Position numbers and translations under genes: made by a program | DNA from: Lysinibacillus agricola | GTDB lineage: Bacteria > Bacillota > Bacilli > Bacillales_A > Planococcaceae | DNA length: 64,000 bases | Direction: 5' to 3' | Assembly: GCF_016638705.1 (NCBI RefSeq) | Contig: NZ_CP067341.1 | Coordinates: forward strand, 4,777,501 to 4,841,500 | Shown here: positions 44,286 to 53,311 of the stretch, piece after piece | How positions within the stretch are numbered: the stretch's first letter is position 1 | Layout of the letters: every line of letters starts with the position of its first letter | Notes under the pieces: model-generated | Seen by the model: the letters and a program-made list of their open reading frames with translations, nothing else | What the model was told of the DNA's origin: nothing | The model's database searches: none

Positions 44286-45110
44286 TTATAAAGCTAATAA
44301 GGAGCGTCTGACTAATAGGTAGCTATGCACATATTCATTGTCCTTTTTCAGTCGAACAATTGCATAATTTTGTTCAAATAATGTCGTTAAAATAGTACGG
44401 ATTTTATAACGCCAGTCCTCTGCAAGCTTAGGACTCTCTACTTTCATCTTTTGTAAAAATTGAGGAATAGGTAATAAATAGGCGTCTTTATAATATAATT
44501 GCTCTCTCTGAAATTCACCATCAATATCGAGCACTGGTAAGCCATCCACCGTCAAAGACCACGGCACAATTCCCTCAGCTTCTTCTTCTAATTCATTTAG
44601 GGAGTCCTCCACTTGATCACGTTCAATCCACCATTCTACAGCAATTCGATCTGAAGGTAACCCATCGTTAAAATCATCCCGGAGCGGACCATAATAATCA
44701 TTTTCATAATGATAACTAAAAGCATTGAGCTTCAAAAATGATAAATTAGCCATATGTGCCTCTAGCGGATCAAATAACCAACGCACAAGCTGAAACCCAT
44801 GTTCTTTTGCATATTCCTGTTGGGCATGCTTTAATAATTCACCTACACCTTGTTCACGATATGTTTTCTCCACACCAATCATGTGTGAGTGCAAATAGAT
44901 TATCCCTTCACGGTATCCAACAAAACAATAATTAAAGCCAATCAGCTTTTCAGCCAAATAGGCTCCAAGCACTAATCCACCATTTTGTACAGCTGCTAAC
45001 AATTGATGCGAGGGAATAGCCTGACTTCCCCAAATTTTTGCGTTCAAGATTTGTACTTCTGCAATCTCTGTAGGTGTCATTATTTTTTGAATACGCACTC
45101 TATCTAACAT
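44286..45110 (-). CDS. GNAT-family N-succinyltransferase, probable D-amino acid acyltransferase
   Basis: A 274-residue GNAT protein. Acetyl-CoA-fold motifs are SHMIGVEKTYREQGVGELLKHAQ (RxQGVG loop) and VRWLFDPLEAHMANLSFLKL. Proteins of this type next to NSAR in Geobacillus kaustophilus succinylate D-amino acids. The gene lies between the racemase and hydrolase genes, and its start overlaps the hydrolase stop by one base (TAATG). The acyl donor and substrate are inferred from that operon. Confidence 0.82.
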   Translation of the reverse strand: MLDRVRIQKIMTPTEIAEVQILNAKIWGSQAIPSHQLLAAVQNGGLVLGAYLAEKLIGFNYCFVGYREGIIYLHSHMIGVEKTYREQGVGELLKHAQQEYAKEHGFQLVRWLFDPLEAHMANLSFLKLNAFSYHYENDYYGPLRDDFNDGLPSDRIAVEWWIERDQVEDSLNELEEEAEGIVPWSLTVDGLPVLDIDGEFQREQLYYKDAYLLPIPQFLQKMKVESPKLAEDWRYKIRTILTTLFEQNYAIVRLKKDNEYVHSYLLVRRSLLAL

Positions 45111-46255
45111 TATGCTGATTCCTCCTTTGTATTCCCCGACTCCAATGCTAACAATACCGCTCTTGTAAGGATTTCAACACCAGTTACGAGCCTTGCCTGT
45201 TTAAATCTCATCTTCGGATGATGTAGTCCCGGCGTTAACCCACAGCCTAAACCTAACATCGTAGACTTTAAATGCGGGCGCTGAACAGCATAGTGATGAA
45301 AATCCTCTCCTCCAGGTGTACGTACTGGCTTTCTTAAATTCGACAACCCTGTTGCTTTGACGATCGCCTGCTCCATAATATATTGAGCAGTTGAGTCTAC
45401 CTCAGCAGCTACTATATTTGCTACTGTACGTAATTCAATCTGCACTTTATGCAAGATCCTAGAAGAATCAATTACCCTTTTTACTCCCTGTGCAAGTGCA
45501 TCCATTACATCATTTTGTTGAGCTCGTATATCAATGGTGAACGATGCATTTCCGGGAATAATATTGCCGGATTCTCCTCCTGCCTGGAATTTTGTCATCT
45601 TAATTGATACAGGAACCATTGGATCTGTATGAATCGTTCTTAAATCTTCGATAATAGTTGCCCCTACCTCAATGGCATTCACGCCTAGATGCGGTCTTGC
45701 AGCATGAGCATCTTCTCCAATGATTTCCCCCTCAAGCAATCGGGAGGCTCCATGATACAACGCGGCACAATATGTACCGTCTTCAAGCTCATGGACAGGT
45801 CTTACATGGACACCGAATAAGAATTCTAAATCATCAACGATTCCTTCTTTTAAAACGGATAAAGCGCCTGTTCCTTTTTCTTCAGCTGGTTGAAAAATCA
45901 CACGAATTGTACCGTTGAATGATTGAGCAAGCTCTTTCAAGAGTAATAGAGCACCGATTGCCATCGTCATATGTCCGTCATGGCCACAGGAGTGATTCGC
46001 ACGAAATTCACCATCTACCTCCTGCCATAATGCATCAATGTCCGTACGCAAGCCGACTTTCGGATTACCACTTCCCACATCAACATAAAGCCCTGTACTG
46101 TTTTTAAAGCGTATTGGTGAAAAACCTTCACGTGTTAGTAAATCAAAAATATAATTTGTTGTTTCTACCTCATGCCAGCTTATTTCAGGATTCGCGTGTA
46201 AATACGTGAAAATCTCCATTAATCTTGGCCTCAAACGATTCAAAGCTTCCTTCAT
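45110..46255 (-). CDS. M20-family N-acyl-L-amino acid amidohydrolase
   Basis: A 381-residue M20D peptidase-family hydrolase. Metal and catalytic motifs: GLRTDIDAL, NHSCGHDGHMTM, VIFQPAEEKGTGA (catalytic Glu pair), FGVHVRP, and GGEDFHHYAVQRP near the end. It would remove the succinyl group from L-amino acids made by the racemase. It is the first gene of the three-gene operon. In the Geobacillus pathway, this deacylase drives conversion of D- to L-amino acids. Confidence 0.9.
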   Translation of the reverse strand: MKEALNRLRPRLMEIFTYLHANPEISWHEVETTNYIFDLLTREGFSPIRFKNSTGLYVDVGSGNPKVGLRTDIDALWQEVDGEFRANHSCGHDGHMTMAIGALLLLKELAQSFNGTIRVIFQPAEEKGTGALSVLKEGIVDDLEFLFGVHVRPVHELEDGTYCAALYHGASRLLEGEIIGEDAHAARPHLGVNAIEVGATIIEDLRTIHTDPMVPVSIKMTKFQAGGESGNIIPGNASFTIDIRAQQNDVMDALAQGVKRVIDSSRILHKVQIELRTVANIVAAEVDSTAQYIMEQAIVKATGLSNLRKPVRTPGGEDFHHYAVQRPHLKSTMLGLGCGLTPGLHHPKMRFKQARLVTGVEILTRAVLLALESGNTKEESA

Positions 46256-46593
46256 AGCAAAACCACCCCCTCATTTTTCAAACTATTAAGATTATTATAA
46301 CGAAAATAAGATCTTTTCTACACAGAAACTTATACCCGCATTCAGCAAATTAAACACATGATAAAACTCACCACTTTTAGACTGTCAATAAATAGCTCAT
46401 CTCCATAACGTGGGAAAGAAACGTTGATTAGTCCCTTAGCATTATAAAAGTGGTTCTTCATTATATATGTTTGAATGCTTTATGACGTTCTATCCGTCAC
46501 TTTTGTTTCTACGGGCACAATGTGAAGCTTTCAACTTTCTGACGAATAGTTGCCCACCTCCTCGTTTTGTTAATTCAAACACTAATTAATACA
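46256..46593. other. Intergenic stretch with repeat remnants
   Basis: It holds a family A outer flank without the element (CTCATCTCCATAACGTGG near 46399, then AAACGTTGATTAGTCC) and the second copy of the phrase CTATCCGTCACTTTTGTTTC (46491-46510) also found near 37214. No gene is seen. Confidence 0.5.
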
Positions 46594-46640
46594 AAAAAAG
46601 ATGCAAGTACAGTTATTTAAATAACTGCACTTACATCCTT
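46594..46640 (-). terminator. Terminator of the POT transporter gene
   Basis: GATGCAAGTACAGTTATTT pairs with AAATAACTGCACTTACATC with two mismatches, followed by T7 on the minus strand. Confidence 0.9.
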
Positions 46641-46643
46641 TTA

Positions 46644-48131
46644 TTAGTTAATACCTCGCATAGCTTTTGAAATGATTGGCGAAAGTACTAATATTATAAT
46701 CCCTAAAACAATTGATAATGAGCCTAAGAAGCCGAAGTATGTGAATTCACTTACAACTTCATAAACCTTTACGAGTTGTGCGTTGATTGCTTGCGCTGCT
46801 GCACTTGTTAAAAACCAAAGTGACATCGTTTGTGCAGCAAAAGCCTTTGGCGCCAATTTCGTTGTAGCTGACAGACCGACTGGCGATAATAATAACTCCC
46901 CAACCACAACTAAAAAGAATGATAATACTAACCACCATGGACTTACTAAAGCTTCTCCATCTGATAAATATGCTGGTAGCATCATAACTAAGAATGATAA
47001 TCCTGCAAAGAATAATGCATAAGCAAATTTACGTGGTGTAGTTGGTTGCTTATCTCCCCATTTTAACCATAACATTGCAAATAATGGCGCCATAGTAATG
47101 ACAAATAATGGGTTTAATGATTGGAACCATGAAGATTTAAGTTGGAAGCTACCAATACTCAACTGTGTACGTGAATCAGCATACGTAGCTAAGATAGTAG
47201 CACCTTGCTCTTGGATTGCCCAAAACATAACTGCTGATAAAAACAATGGAATATATGCAAGTAGACGAGACTTCTCATCTTTTGTTGTTTTTTCACTGCG
47301 ATACATGTAAATAAAGAACACTGTTGGAATAATAATCCCTAAAGCTGTAATGATTAAGCTAAACATATTCATTGTCAATACACCGGTTTTAATGCCGATA
47401 GCACCTACTATGACTAAAATTAAGGCTGCTACTCCAAATTGTGTAAAGACTTTTTTCCGCTCTTCAGGCTTTAATGGATTGTTTACTTGTAAACCTGCTA
47501 TACCTAAATATTTTTTCTCTGTTAATTTATAAACAATTAGACCAATTAACATTCCTACTCCTGCTAAACCGAAGCCAAGGTGGAAGCTATAATCTTGTCC
47601 AATTGTTCCGACAATAAATGGCGCAATGAATGCCCCCATATTAATACCCATATAGAAAATTGAAAAACCTGAATCACGACGACTATCAGTTTCAGCATAA
47701 ATATCTCCGACAATGCTTGAAACGTTCGGTTTTAGTAAGCCAGTCCCGATGACAATAAAGGCCATTGAAGTAAATAACATGCTCACACCACCAGGTAATG
47801 CTAGCAGTAAATGACCAATCATTATTAACACGCCACCATAAAAAATAGTTCTACGTGTGCCTAACAGTCGATCGGCAATCCAGCCACCAATTATCCCCGA
47901 CATATAAACGAGTGAGCCGTAGATGGCCATAATGGAGTTCGCTGTCCCACGATCTAGACCTAGACCGCCTTCATTCAATTCATAATACATAAAGAAAATC
48001 AGAATTGCTCGCATACCGTAGTATGAGAAACGTTCCCAAAATTCTGTGAAAAATAATGTAAAGAGCCCTTTTGGGTGTCCGACAAAACATTTTTGAGGGA
48101 CGGATTTTACAATTTCATCTTTAGTAGACAT
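46644..48131 (-). CDS. POT-family proton/peptide symporter (DtpT-like)
   Basis: A 495-residue peptide transporter with 14 or so hydrophobic segments. The proton-coupling ExxER motif is in FFTEFWERFSYYGMR. Other POT signatures are GGWIADRLLGTRR, GTGLLKPNVSS and FSIFYMGINMGAFIAPF. It imports di- and tripeptides. The start is ATG 48131, after GAGAGGA; the longer frame contains that ribosome site. A stretch resembling a CodY site (AATTTTCAACATTTT on the minus strand near 48250) lies upstream, but the match is weak. Confidence 0.92.
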   Translation of the reverse strand: MSTKDEIVKSVPQKCFVGHPKGLFTLFFTEFWERFSYYGMRAILIFFMYYELNEGGLGLDRGTANSIMAIYGSLVYMSGIIGGWIADRLLGTRRTIFYGGVLIMIGHLLLALPGGVSMLFTSMAFIVIGTGLLKPNVSSIVGDIYAETDSRRDSGFSIFYMGINMGAFIAPFIVGTIGQDYSFHLGFGLAGVGMLIGLIVYKLTEKKYLGIAGLQVNNPLKPEERKKVFTQFGVAALILVIVGAIGIKTGVLTMNMFSLIITALGIIIPTVFFIYMYRSEKTTKDEKSRLLAYIPLFLSAVMFWAIQEQGATILATYADSRTQLSIGSFQLKSSWFQSLNPLFVITMAPLFAMLWLKWGDKQPTTPRKFAYALFFAGLSFLVMMLPAYLSDGEALVSPWWLVLSFFLVVVGELLLSPVGLSATTKLAPKAFAAQTMSLWFLTSAAAQAINAQLVKVYEVVSEFTYFGFLGSLSIVLGIIILVLSPIISKAMRGIN

Positions 48132-48486
48132 AAAAATATCCTCTCCCAATTTCATTATTCAATAAAAATATTATTACCCATTAATAAGGATAAAAAACTT
48201 TGTTTCATCATACTAAAGCGTTTTCAAGAGTTTTTCAAGAGTTTTAAAAAATGTTGAAAATTTATCACTTTTCTCTATATTCAGATTGATTTTTATGAAA
48301 TTATAACAAACCTGTTGATATTACTAAGTTTTCTAACTCTTTGACATCTACTAAATTACAAATCAATATAAAATTATTCTAAAATACTTTATACTCTGAG
48401 TATTTACTTTTTTTACAAATAAGCTAGGATTATCTAAAATTTCATTCACAGCGCTATGAATCTGCTTTCTCGACTATGCTTTTTAA
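48132..48486. other. A-T-rich intergenic stretch upstream of the POT gene
   Basis: No gene. TTTTCAAGAG occurs twice, 14 bp apart, at about 48221-48245, and may be part of a regulatory site. The rest is A-T-rich. Confidence 0.4.
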
Positions 48487-48524
48487 CAAAAAAAGCATGC
48501 TAAAAGTGAAGTGCTTTTAGCATA
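48487..48524 (-). terminator. hflX terminator
   Basis: AGCATGCTAAAA pairs with TTTTAGCATACT (one mismatch), followed by T7 on the minus strand. Confidence 0.88.
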
Positions 48525-48540
48525 CTTAATGTGAGAGTAA

Positions 48541-49827
48541 TTATTTAATTACATATTTCTGGAATTTTGTATAATCCGCTTCTTTTATCTCTAGTGTTAA
48601 CAGTGTACCATTTTCTTCATATACTGTTTCATAGACAGCAGCATGTTCATTTAAATAAGATACGATATTTCCCTGTTCATACGGAATGAGCATTTTACAT
48701 GTTACATAATCAGAGAAAATATGCTGACGTATCATTTGCAATAATTCCTCTAATCCAGTCCCTTCCTTTGCTGAAATCCAAATATTATCACCGCTGATAA
48801 CAGGGTATGGAACGCTTGCTATATCAGCTTTATTATACACATAAATTGTTGGAATTCCTTCAACACCAACCGCTTTAAGCGTTTCATTCGTTACTTCCAT
48901 CATAAAGCCATGCTCAGAATTTGAAACATCTACAACATGTAGTAATAAGTCGGCATCTCGAGCCTCTTCCAATGTTGAACGAAACGCCTTCACTAAATGA
49001 TGTGGTAATTTGCTGACGAAACCAACTGTATCTGTTAATAAGAATGTCTTTTTATCAGGCAATTCTATTTGACGGACAGATGTTTCAAGTGTGGCAAAGA
49101 GCATATCTTTCTCAAACACTTGTTTATGATCTTCTTGTCCTATCTTCGTAAGTAGCTGATTCATAATGGTTGACTTACCAGCATTCGTATAGCCAACAAT
49201 GGAAACGACAGGAATCGCATTTTTGCGTCGTTGCTTACGCTGTGTCTCTCGTTGTTCCTTTACAACCTCTAGCTCTTTCTTTATTTTCGCAATCTGATCC
49301 TCAATTTTACGTCGGTCTAACTCTAGCTTTGTCTCACCAGCACCACGGTTTTTAAATCCTCCACCAGTGCCACCACCTTGACGGCTAAGAGATGCATGCA
49401 AGCCAACTAAACGAGGTAGCATATATTGCAATTGCGCTAATTCAACTTGCATCTGCGCTTCACGTGTTTTGGCACGACGCCCAAAAATATCTAAAATCAA
49501 CATCGTTCTATCAATGACCTTCGTCTCTAAATCACGCTCTAAATTACGGATTTGTGAAGGTGATAATTCATCATTAAAAATCACTAAATTTGCTTGTGCT
49601 TCATCATAAAAATTTTTTATCTCTTCTATTTTACCAGTACCAACATAATGCGATGGCGTAATGCGCTCTAAATTTTGCGTGACAATGCCGACTACTTCTA
49701 CATTTAAAGCTTCTGCTAAATTTTCAAGCTCCTCCATTGAATAATCAAAATGCTCACCATTTCGTAAATTTACGCCAACTAGAATAGCTTTTTCCAACAA
49801 TACATCTACTTCCTTAATTCTATCCAT
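48541..49827 (-). CDS. hflX: Ribosome-associated GTPase HflX
   Basis: A 428-residue GTPase that binds and splits stalled ribosomes. The N-terminal HflX domain contains HYVGTGKIEEIKNFY and FNDELSPSQIRNLERDL. The glycine-rich linker SRQGGGTGGGFKNRGAGE precedes the G domain: G1 GYTNAGKST, G3 LLTDTVGFVSKLP, G4 YNKAD. I start it at ATG 49827 (MDRIKEVDVLL), seven bases after GGGAGG; an upstream frame of 17 codons is not supported. It is monocistronic. Confidence 0.94.
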   Translation of the reverse strand: MDRIKEVDVLLEKAILVGVNLRNGEHFDYSMEELENLAEALNVEVVGIVTQNLERITPSHYVGTGKIEEIKNFYDEAQANLVIFNDELSPSQIRNLERDLETKVIDRTMLILDIFGRRAKTREAQMQVELAQLQYMLPRLVGLHASLSRQGGGTGGGFKNRGAGETKLELDRRKIEDQIAKIKKELEVVKEQRETQRKQRRKNAIPVVSIVGYTNAGKSTIMNQLLTKIGQEDHKQVFEKDMLFATLETSVRQIELPDKKTFLLTDTVGFVSKLPHHLVKAFRSTLEEARDADLLLHVVDVSNSEHGFMMEVTNETLKAVGVEGIPTIYVYNKADIASVPYPVISGDNIWISAKEGTGLEELLQMIRQHIFSDYVTCKMLIPYEQGNIVSYLNEHAAVYETVYEENGTLLTLEIKEADYTKFQKYVIK

Positions 49828-49930
49828 CCACAAACCTCCCACCAATGCCTTGGTGCTACTACGACAAATTTTCTCCATCTTACCATATAATGCCCTAATT
49901 CGTGGTATTTATAAAACATCTATATTCGTA

Positions 49931-49961
49931 AAAAATGCGCCCTCTAGCAAAAGGCGCATTT
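49931..49961 (-). terminator. putP terminator
   Basis: AAATGCGCC (49933-49941) pairs with GGCGCATTT (49953-49961), then T6 on the minus strand. Confidence 0.88.
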
Positions 49962-49972
49962 CATTCAATCAT

Positions 49973-51460
49973 TTACTTACGTTCTTCTTTTAGCAATACT
50001 TCAGTGCGATTGAATTCATCTTCAATATCTTTATTCGGTTTATATGTCACAATGCTGACAACAACCGCAACGATTAAGCACACTAAGAAGCCTGGAACAA
50101 TCTCATATAATGCGTCAGATAAGACTTTCATTTTCCCCCAAATGAAGGCAGTTGCAGCGCCTGTCACCATCCCACTGAGAGCTCCGTAATTCGTTAATTT
50201 CCTCCAGTATAGTGACAGCAATATTACTGGACCGAAAGCTGCACCGAAGCCAGCCCAAGCAAAACTCACTAAACCTAAAATAGAACTGTCTGGATTCCAT
50301 GCTAAAATCGCTGCGACAATAGCTACAACTAAAACAGCGACACGGCCAATAAAGACATAATGCTTATCATCTGCTGTTTTATTAAATAATGCTTTGTAAA
50401 TATCTTCTACAAGCGCTGACGAAGTAACAATTAATTGCGATGAAATTGTACTCATTACTGCGGCTAAAATGGCAGCTAGCATTATACCTGCAATAAATGG
50501 ATGGAATAAGATTTGGCCAAGTACAATAAATACTGTCTCAGCGTCCTTTAACTCACCTGCATTTTGCTCAAAATAAGCCACACCTACCAAAGCCGTTCCA
50601 ATCGCACCGAATAGACTTAACACCATCCATCCAATACCTATACGGCGAGCCTGCTTCGTTTCTTTTACTGAGCTAATAGCCATAAAGCGCACAATAATAT
50701 GTGGTTGTCCAAAATAACCTAATCCCCACGCAAGTGATGAAATAATTACTCCTACTGTTACAGTTGAAGGTAATAAGTTTAGATGTTCAGGATTTACAGC
50801 TTTAATGGATGCTATTGTATCTCCAAGTCCACCTGTTAAATACAATCCGAATAACGGTACAGTAATAAGTGCTAAAAACATAATAAGACCCTGTAAAAAG
50901 TCTGTATAACTAACCGCTAAAAATCCTCCAAATAATGTGTACGCCACAACTACACCTGATACAATTAATAAACCTGTATGGTAATCATAGCCAAATGAGC
51001 TATCAAAAAATTTGCCCCCTGCAACCATCCCTGAAGAAACATAAAATGTAAAAAAGATTAAAATAATAATACCCGACGCGATTCTTATTAGCTTTGTGTT
51101 GTCACGTAAACGATTATCCAAATAACTTGGAATTGTAATTGAGTCATTAGTAACTTGTGTATATACACGCAGTCTTGGTGCCACAAGTAGCCAATTCAAA
51201 TAAGCGCCAATCGTTAAACCAATGGCAATCCAAGCCTCAACTAGCCCAGATAGATAAATTGCACCTGGTAAACCCATTAAGAGCCAGCCAGACATATCTG
51301 CTGCACCTGCGCTCAGCGCCGTGACAGCAGGGCCTAGCGAACGCCCTCCAAGCATGTAATCCGTTAAATTCGATGTTTTAACAAATGCATACCAACCGAT
51401 TCCTAGCATGGCGACCATATAAATAATAATCGCAAGTAATTGATACGTGTTTACAGACAT
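49973..51460 (-). CDS. putP: Sodium/proline symporter (PutP/OpuE family)
   Basis: A 495-residue sodium:solute symporter with about 13 hydrophobic segments. The family motifs are DYMLGGRSLGPAVTALSAGAADMSGWLLMG near the N-terminus, SLAWGLGYFGQPHIIVRFMA, and AILAAVMSTISSQLIVTSSAL (Na site). Both catabolic PutP and osmotic OpuE share them. No proline-degradation genes are adjacent, so the physiological role is open. Confidence 0.92.
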   Translation of the reverse strand: MSVNTYQLLAIIIYMVAMLGIGWYAFVKTSNLTDYMLGGRSLGPAVTALSAGAADMSGWLLMGLPGAIYLSGLVEAWIAIGLTIGAYLNWLLVAPRLRVYTQVTNDSITIPSYLDNRLRDNTKLIRIASGIIILIFFTFYVSSGMVAGGKFFDSSFGYDYHTGLLIVSGVVVAYTLFGGFLAVSYTDFLQGLIMFLALITVPLFGLYLTGGLGDTIASIKAVNPEHLNLLPSTVTVGVIISSLAWGLGYFGQPHIIVRFMAISSVKETKQARRIGIGWMVLSLFGAIGTALVGVAYFEQNAGELKDAETVFIVLGQILFHPFIAGIMLAAILAAVMSTISSQLIVTSSALVEDIYKALFNKTADDKHYVFIGRVAVLVVAIVAAILAWNPDSSILGLVSFAWAGFGAAFGPVILLSLYWRKLTNYGALSGMVTGAATAFIWGKMKVLSDALYEIVPGFLVCLIVAVVVSIVTYKPNKDIEDEFNRTEVLLKEERK

Positions 51461-51639
51461 ATTTCTCCTCCTATTTCATCGTTGTCTTTATTAAAGAACT
51501 TCTATAATAAAAATACCACAAATATACAAATTATCCTATAATTATTAAAAGAACCAATTCTGAAATATATAGTAGCATTGTACTTCATAAAGTGTGTTAA
51601 ACTAGTGCCATCTATTACACGATAAAGAAGGCGAAATGT

Positions 51640-52800
51640 ATGACATTTGAAGAAATGAGAACTCAGCTTATGGAGCGAATTTTACAACAGCAACTTATTA
51701 CGGCCACAATCAGTCAACCACGTATGAAATCAAACGAAGTAAAACGCATCAAATTAAAACCTTTAATACTTAAGGATGCTTACCATATACAAATTGAATA
51801 CCAATTTGAACGCATTTTAAAACACGACAACGTTTTATTAGAAGATTTCCCCGCAAGGCTAGATACATTTTTTAACGATTACCGTCAAGCGCATGTTGAT
51901 TTTATAGATGAAAAAGTACAAGTACAACTATCAAAAAAGAACAAAGTACTATGGAAATCTGATAAATCCTCAGCTCCAAAGCAAGTAAATTTAGCACATA
52001 ATCGCAAGAAAAACTATTTACTTGCAGATGATAAACCATATCCATTTTTAATTCGTCTTGGGGTGCAAACAGAAGAGGGAAAAATAAAACAACAAAAATA
52101 CGATAAATTTAAACAAATTAACCGTTTCATCGAATTCATTGATGATGCATTAGCTTATTTGCCAAAGGATCGTCAGGTTCGTATTTTAGATTTCGGTTCA
52201 GGCAAATCCTATTTAACATTCGCCCTATACCATTATTTAAAAATTGAAAAAGGCTTAGATATTCATGTCACTGGCTTAGATTTAAAGAAGGAAGTCATTG
52301 AAGAATGCTCAAGAATTGCAGAGGATTTAGGCTATGAGCAGCTCGAGTTTCTAGTAGGAGATATTAATGATTATAATGATGAGTCTGCTGTGGACATGGT
52401 GGTGACGCTTCACGCATGTGATGTTGCCACAGATATGGCATTAGCCCGCGCTGTGAAATGGGGAGCAAGCGTTATTTTAAGTGTCCCTTGTTGCCAGCAT
52501 GAGCTAAATCGCCAACTTAATACACCAGCACTCGATATCATGCTTCAGCACGGCCTTGTACGTGAACGTTTTGCAGCGCTCGCAACGGATGCAATTCGAG
52601 CAGAAATTTTATCACTTGTTGGCTATGAGGCACAATTGCTAGAGTTTATAGATATGGAAAATACACCAAAAAACATCTTAATAAGAGCGTATCATACAGG
52701 TAAAAAGCCAAGTTCCGACCAGCGCGCTCACTATGATGCCTTTTTAAAGTTGCTAAATGCCAAGCCGTTTTTAGCGAATGAATTACAAGCTTATTTATAA
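51640..52800 (+). CDS. SAM-dependent methyltransferase (Methyltransf_32 / METTL25-like)
   Basis: A 386-residue protein. The N-terminal 160 residues are family-specific. The Rossmann methyltransferase core begins with ILDFGSGKSYLTFALYHYL (motif I) and continues with VTGLDLKKEVI, VTLHACDVATD and SVPCCQHELN. The HACD and CCQHE segments are typical of the Methyltransf_32 group, which includes the eukaryotic METTL25/RRNAD1 proteins. The substrate, possibly RNA, is not established. It is monocistronic; the 3' flank is a 42-bp tandem array. Confidence 0.85.
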   Translation: MTFEEMRTQLMERILQQQLITATISQPRMKSNEVKRIKLKPLILKDAYHIQIEYQFERILKHDNVLLEDFPARLDTFFNDYRQAHVDFIDEKVQVQLSKKNKVLWKSDKSSAPKQVNLAHNRKKNYLLADDKPYPFLIRLGVQTEEGKIKQQKYDKFKQINRFIEFIDDALAYLPKDRQVRILDFGSGKSYLTFALYHYLKIEKGLDIHVTGLDLKKEVIEECSRIAEDLGYEQLEFLVGDINDYNDESAVDMVVTLHACDVATDMALARAVKWGASVILSVPCCQHELNRQLNTPALDIMLQHGLVRERFAALATDAIRAEILSLVGYEAQLLEFIDMENTPKNILIRAYHTGKKPSSDQRAHYDAFLKLLNAKPFLANELQAYL

Positions 52801-52825
52801 AATTCGTTGTATTTTTAGTTGAAAC

Positions 52826-53256
52826 GTGGGTGTTTCATCGGGATGCACGGGTATTTTCCCTCCTTCCGCGGGTATTTCATCGGGATGCGCGGGTATTCTC
52901 CTTCCTTCCGCGGGTATTTCACCGAGAAGCGCGGGTATTCTCCTTCCTTCCGCGGGTATTTCACCGAGAAGCGCGGGTATTCTCCTTCCTTCCGCGGGTA
53001 TTTCACCGAGAAGCGCGGGTATTTGCCTTCCTTTCGCGGGTATTTCATCGTAAAGCGCGGGTATTCTCCTTCCTTCCGCGGGTATTTCACCGAGAAGCGC
53101 GGTATTTTCCCTCCTTCCGCGGGTATTTCACCGAGAAGCGCGGGTATTTGCCTTCCTTCCGCGGGTATTTCATCGTAAAGCGCGGGTATTCGCCTTCCTT
53201 CCGCGGGTATTTCACCGAGATGCACGGGTATTCGCCCTCCTTCCGCGGGTATTTCT
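52826..53256. repeat. 42-bp tandem array with 21-bp half period (CGCGGGTATT)
   Basis: About ten 42-bp units alternate two 21-bp halves: CGCGGGTATTTCACCGAGAAG-type and CGCGGGTATTCTCCTTCCTTC-type, giving 20 copies of CGCGGGTATT or a one-base variant spaced 21 bp apart. The array is G+C-rich against an A-T-rich genome. One unit near 53098 lacks a G and breaks the frame. Frames of 75-142 codons are open on both strands, but no ribosome site exists and the missing base argues against coding. Confidence 0.93.
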
Positions 53257-53274
53257 GAATTTGCGCAATCAAAT

Positions 53275-53310
53275 TAAAGGGCGGCCCAAAACTTCTGGAC
53301 CGCCCTTTCA
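53275..53310. terminator. Bidirectional terminator after the ABC permease gene
   Basis: AAAGGGCGGCCC pairs with GGACCGCCCTTT, one mismatch. T tracts are short but the stem is strong. Confidence 0.8.
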
Positions 53311-53311
53311 A

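Noticed and set aside
48245..48262. CodY-like site before the POT transporter gene
   Set aside because: The match to the palindromic consensus is poor in an A-T-rich region. Too weak to list as an operator.
52815..53311. Frames of 74-142 codons over the 42-bp array
   Set aside because: The 42-bp unit is open in many frames; a missing base at about 53098 breaks the frames, and no initiation signal is seen.
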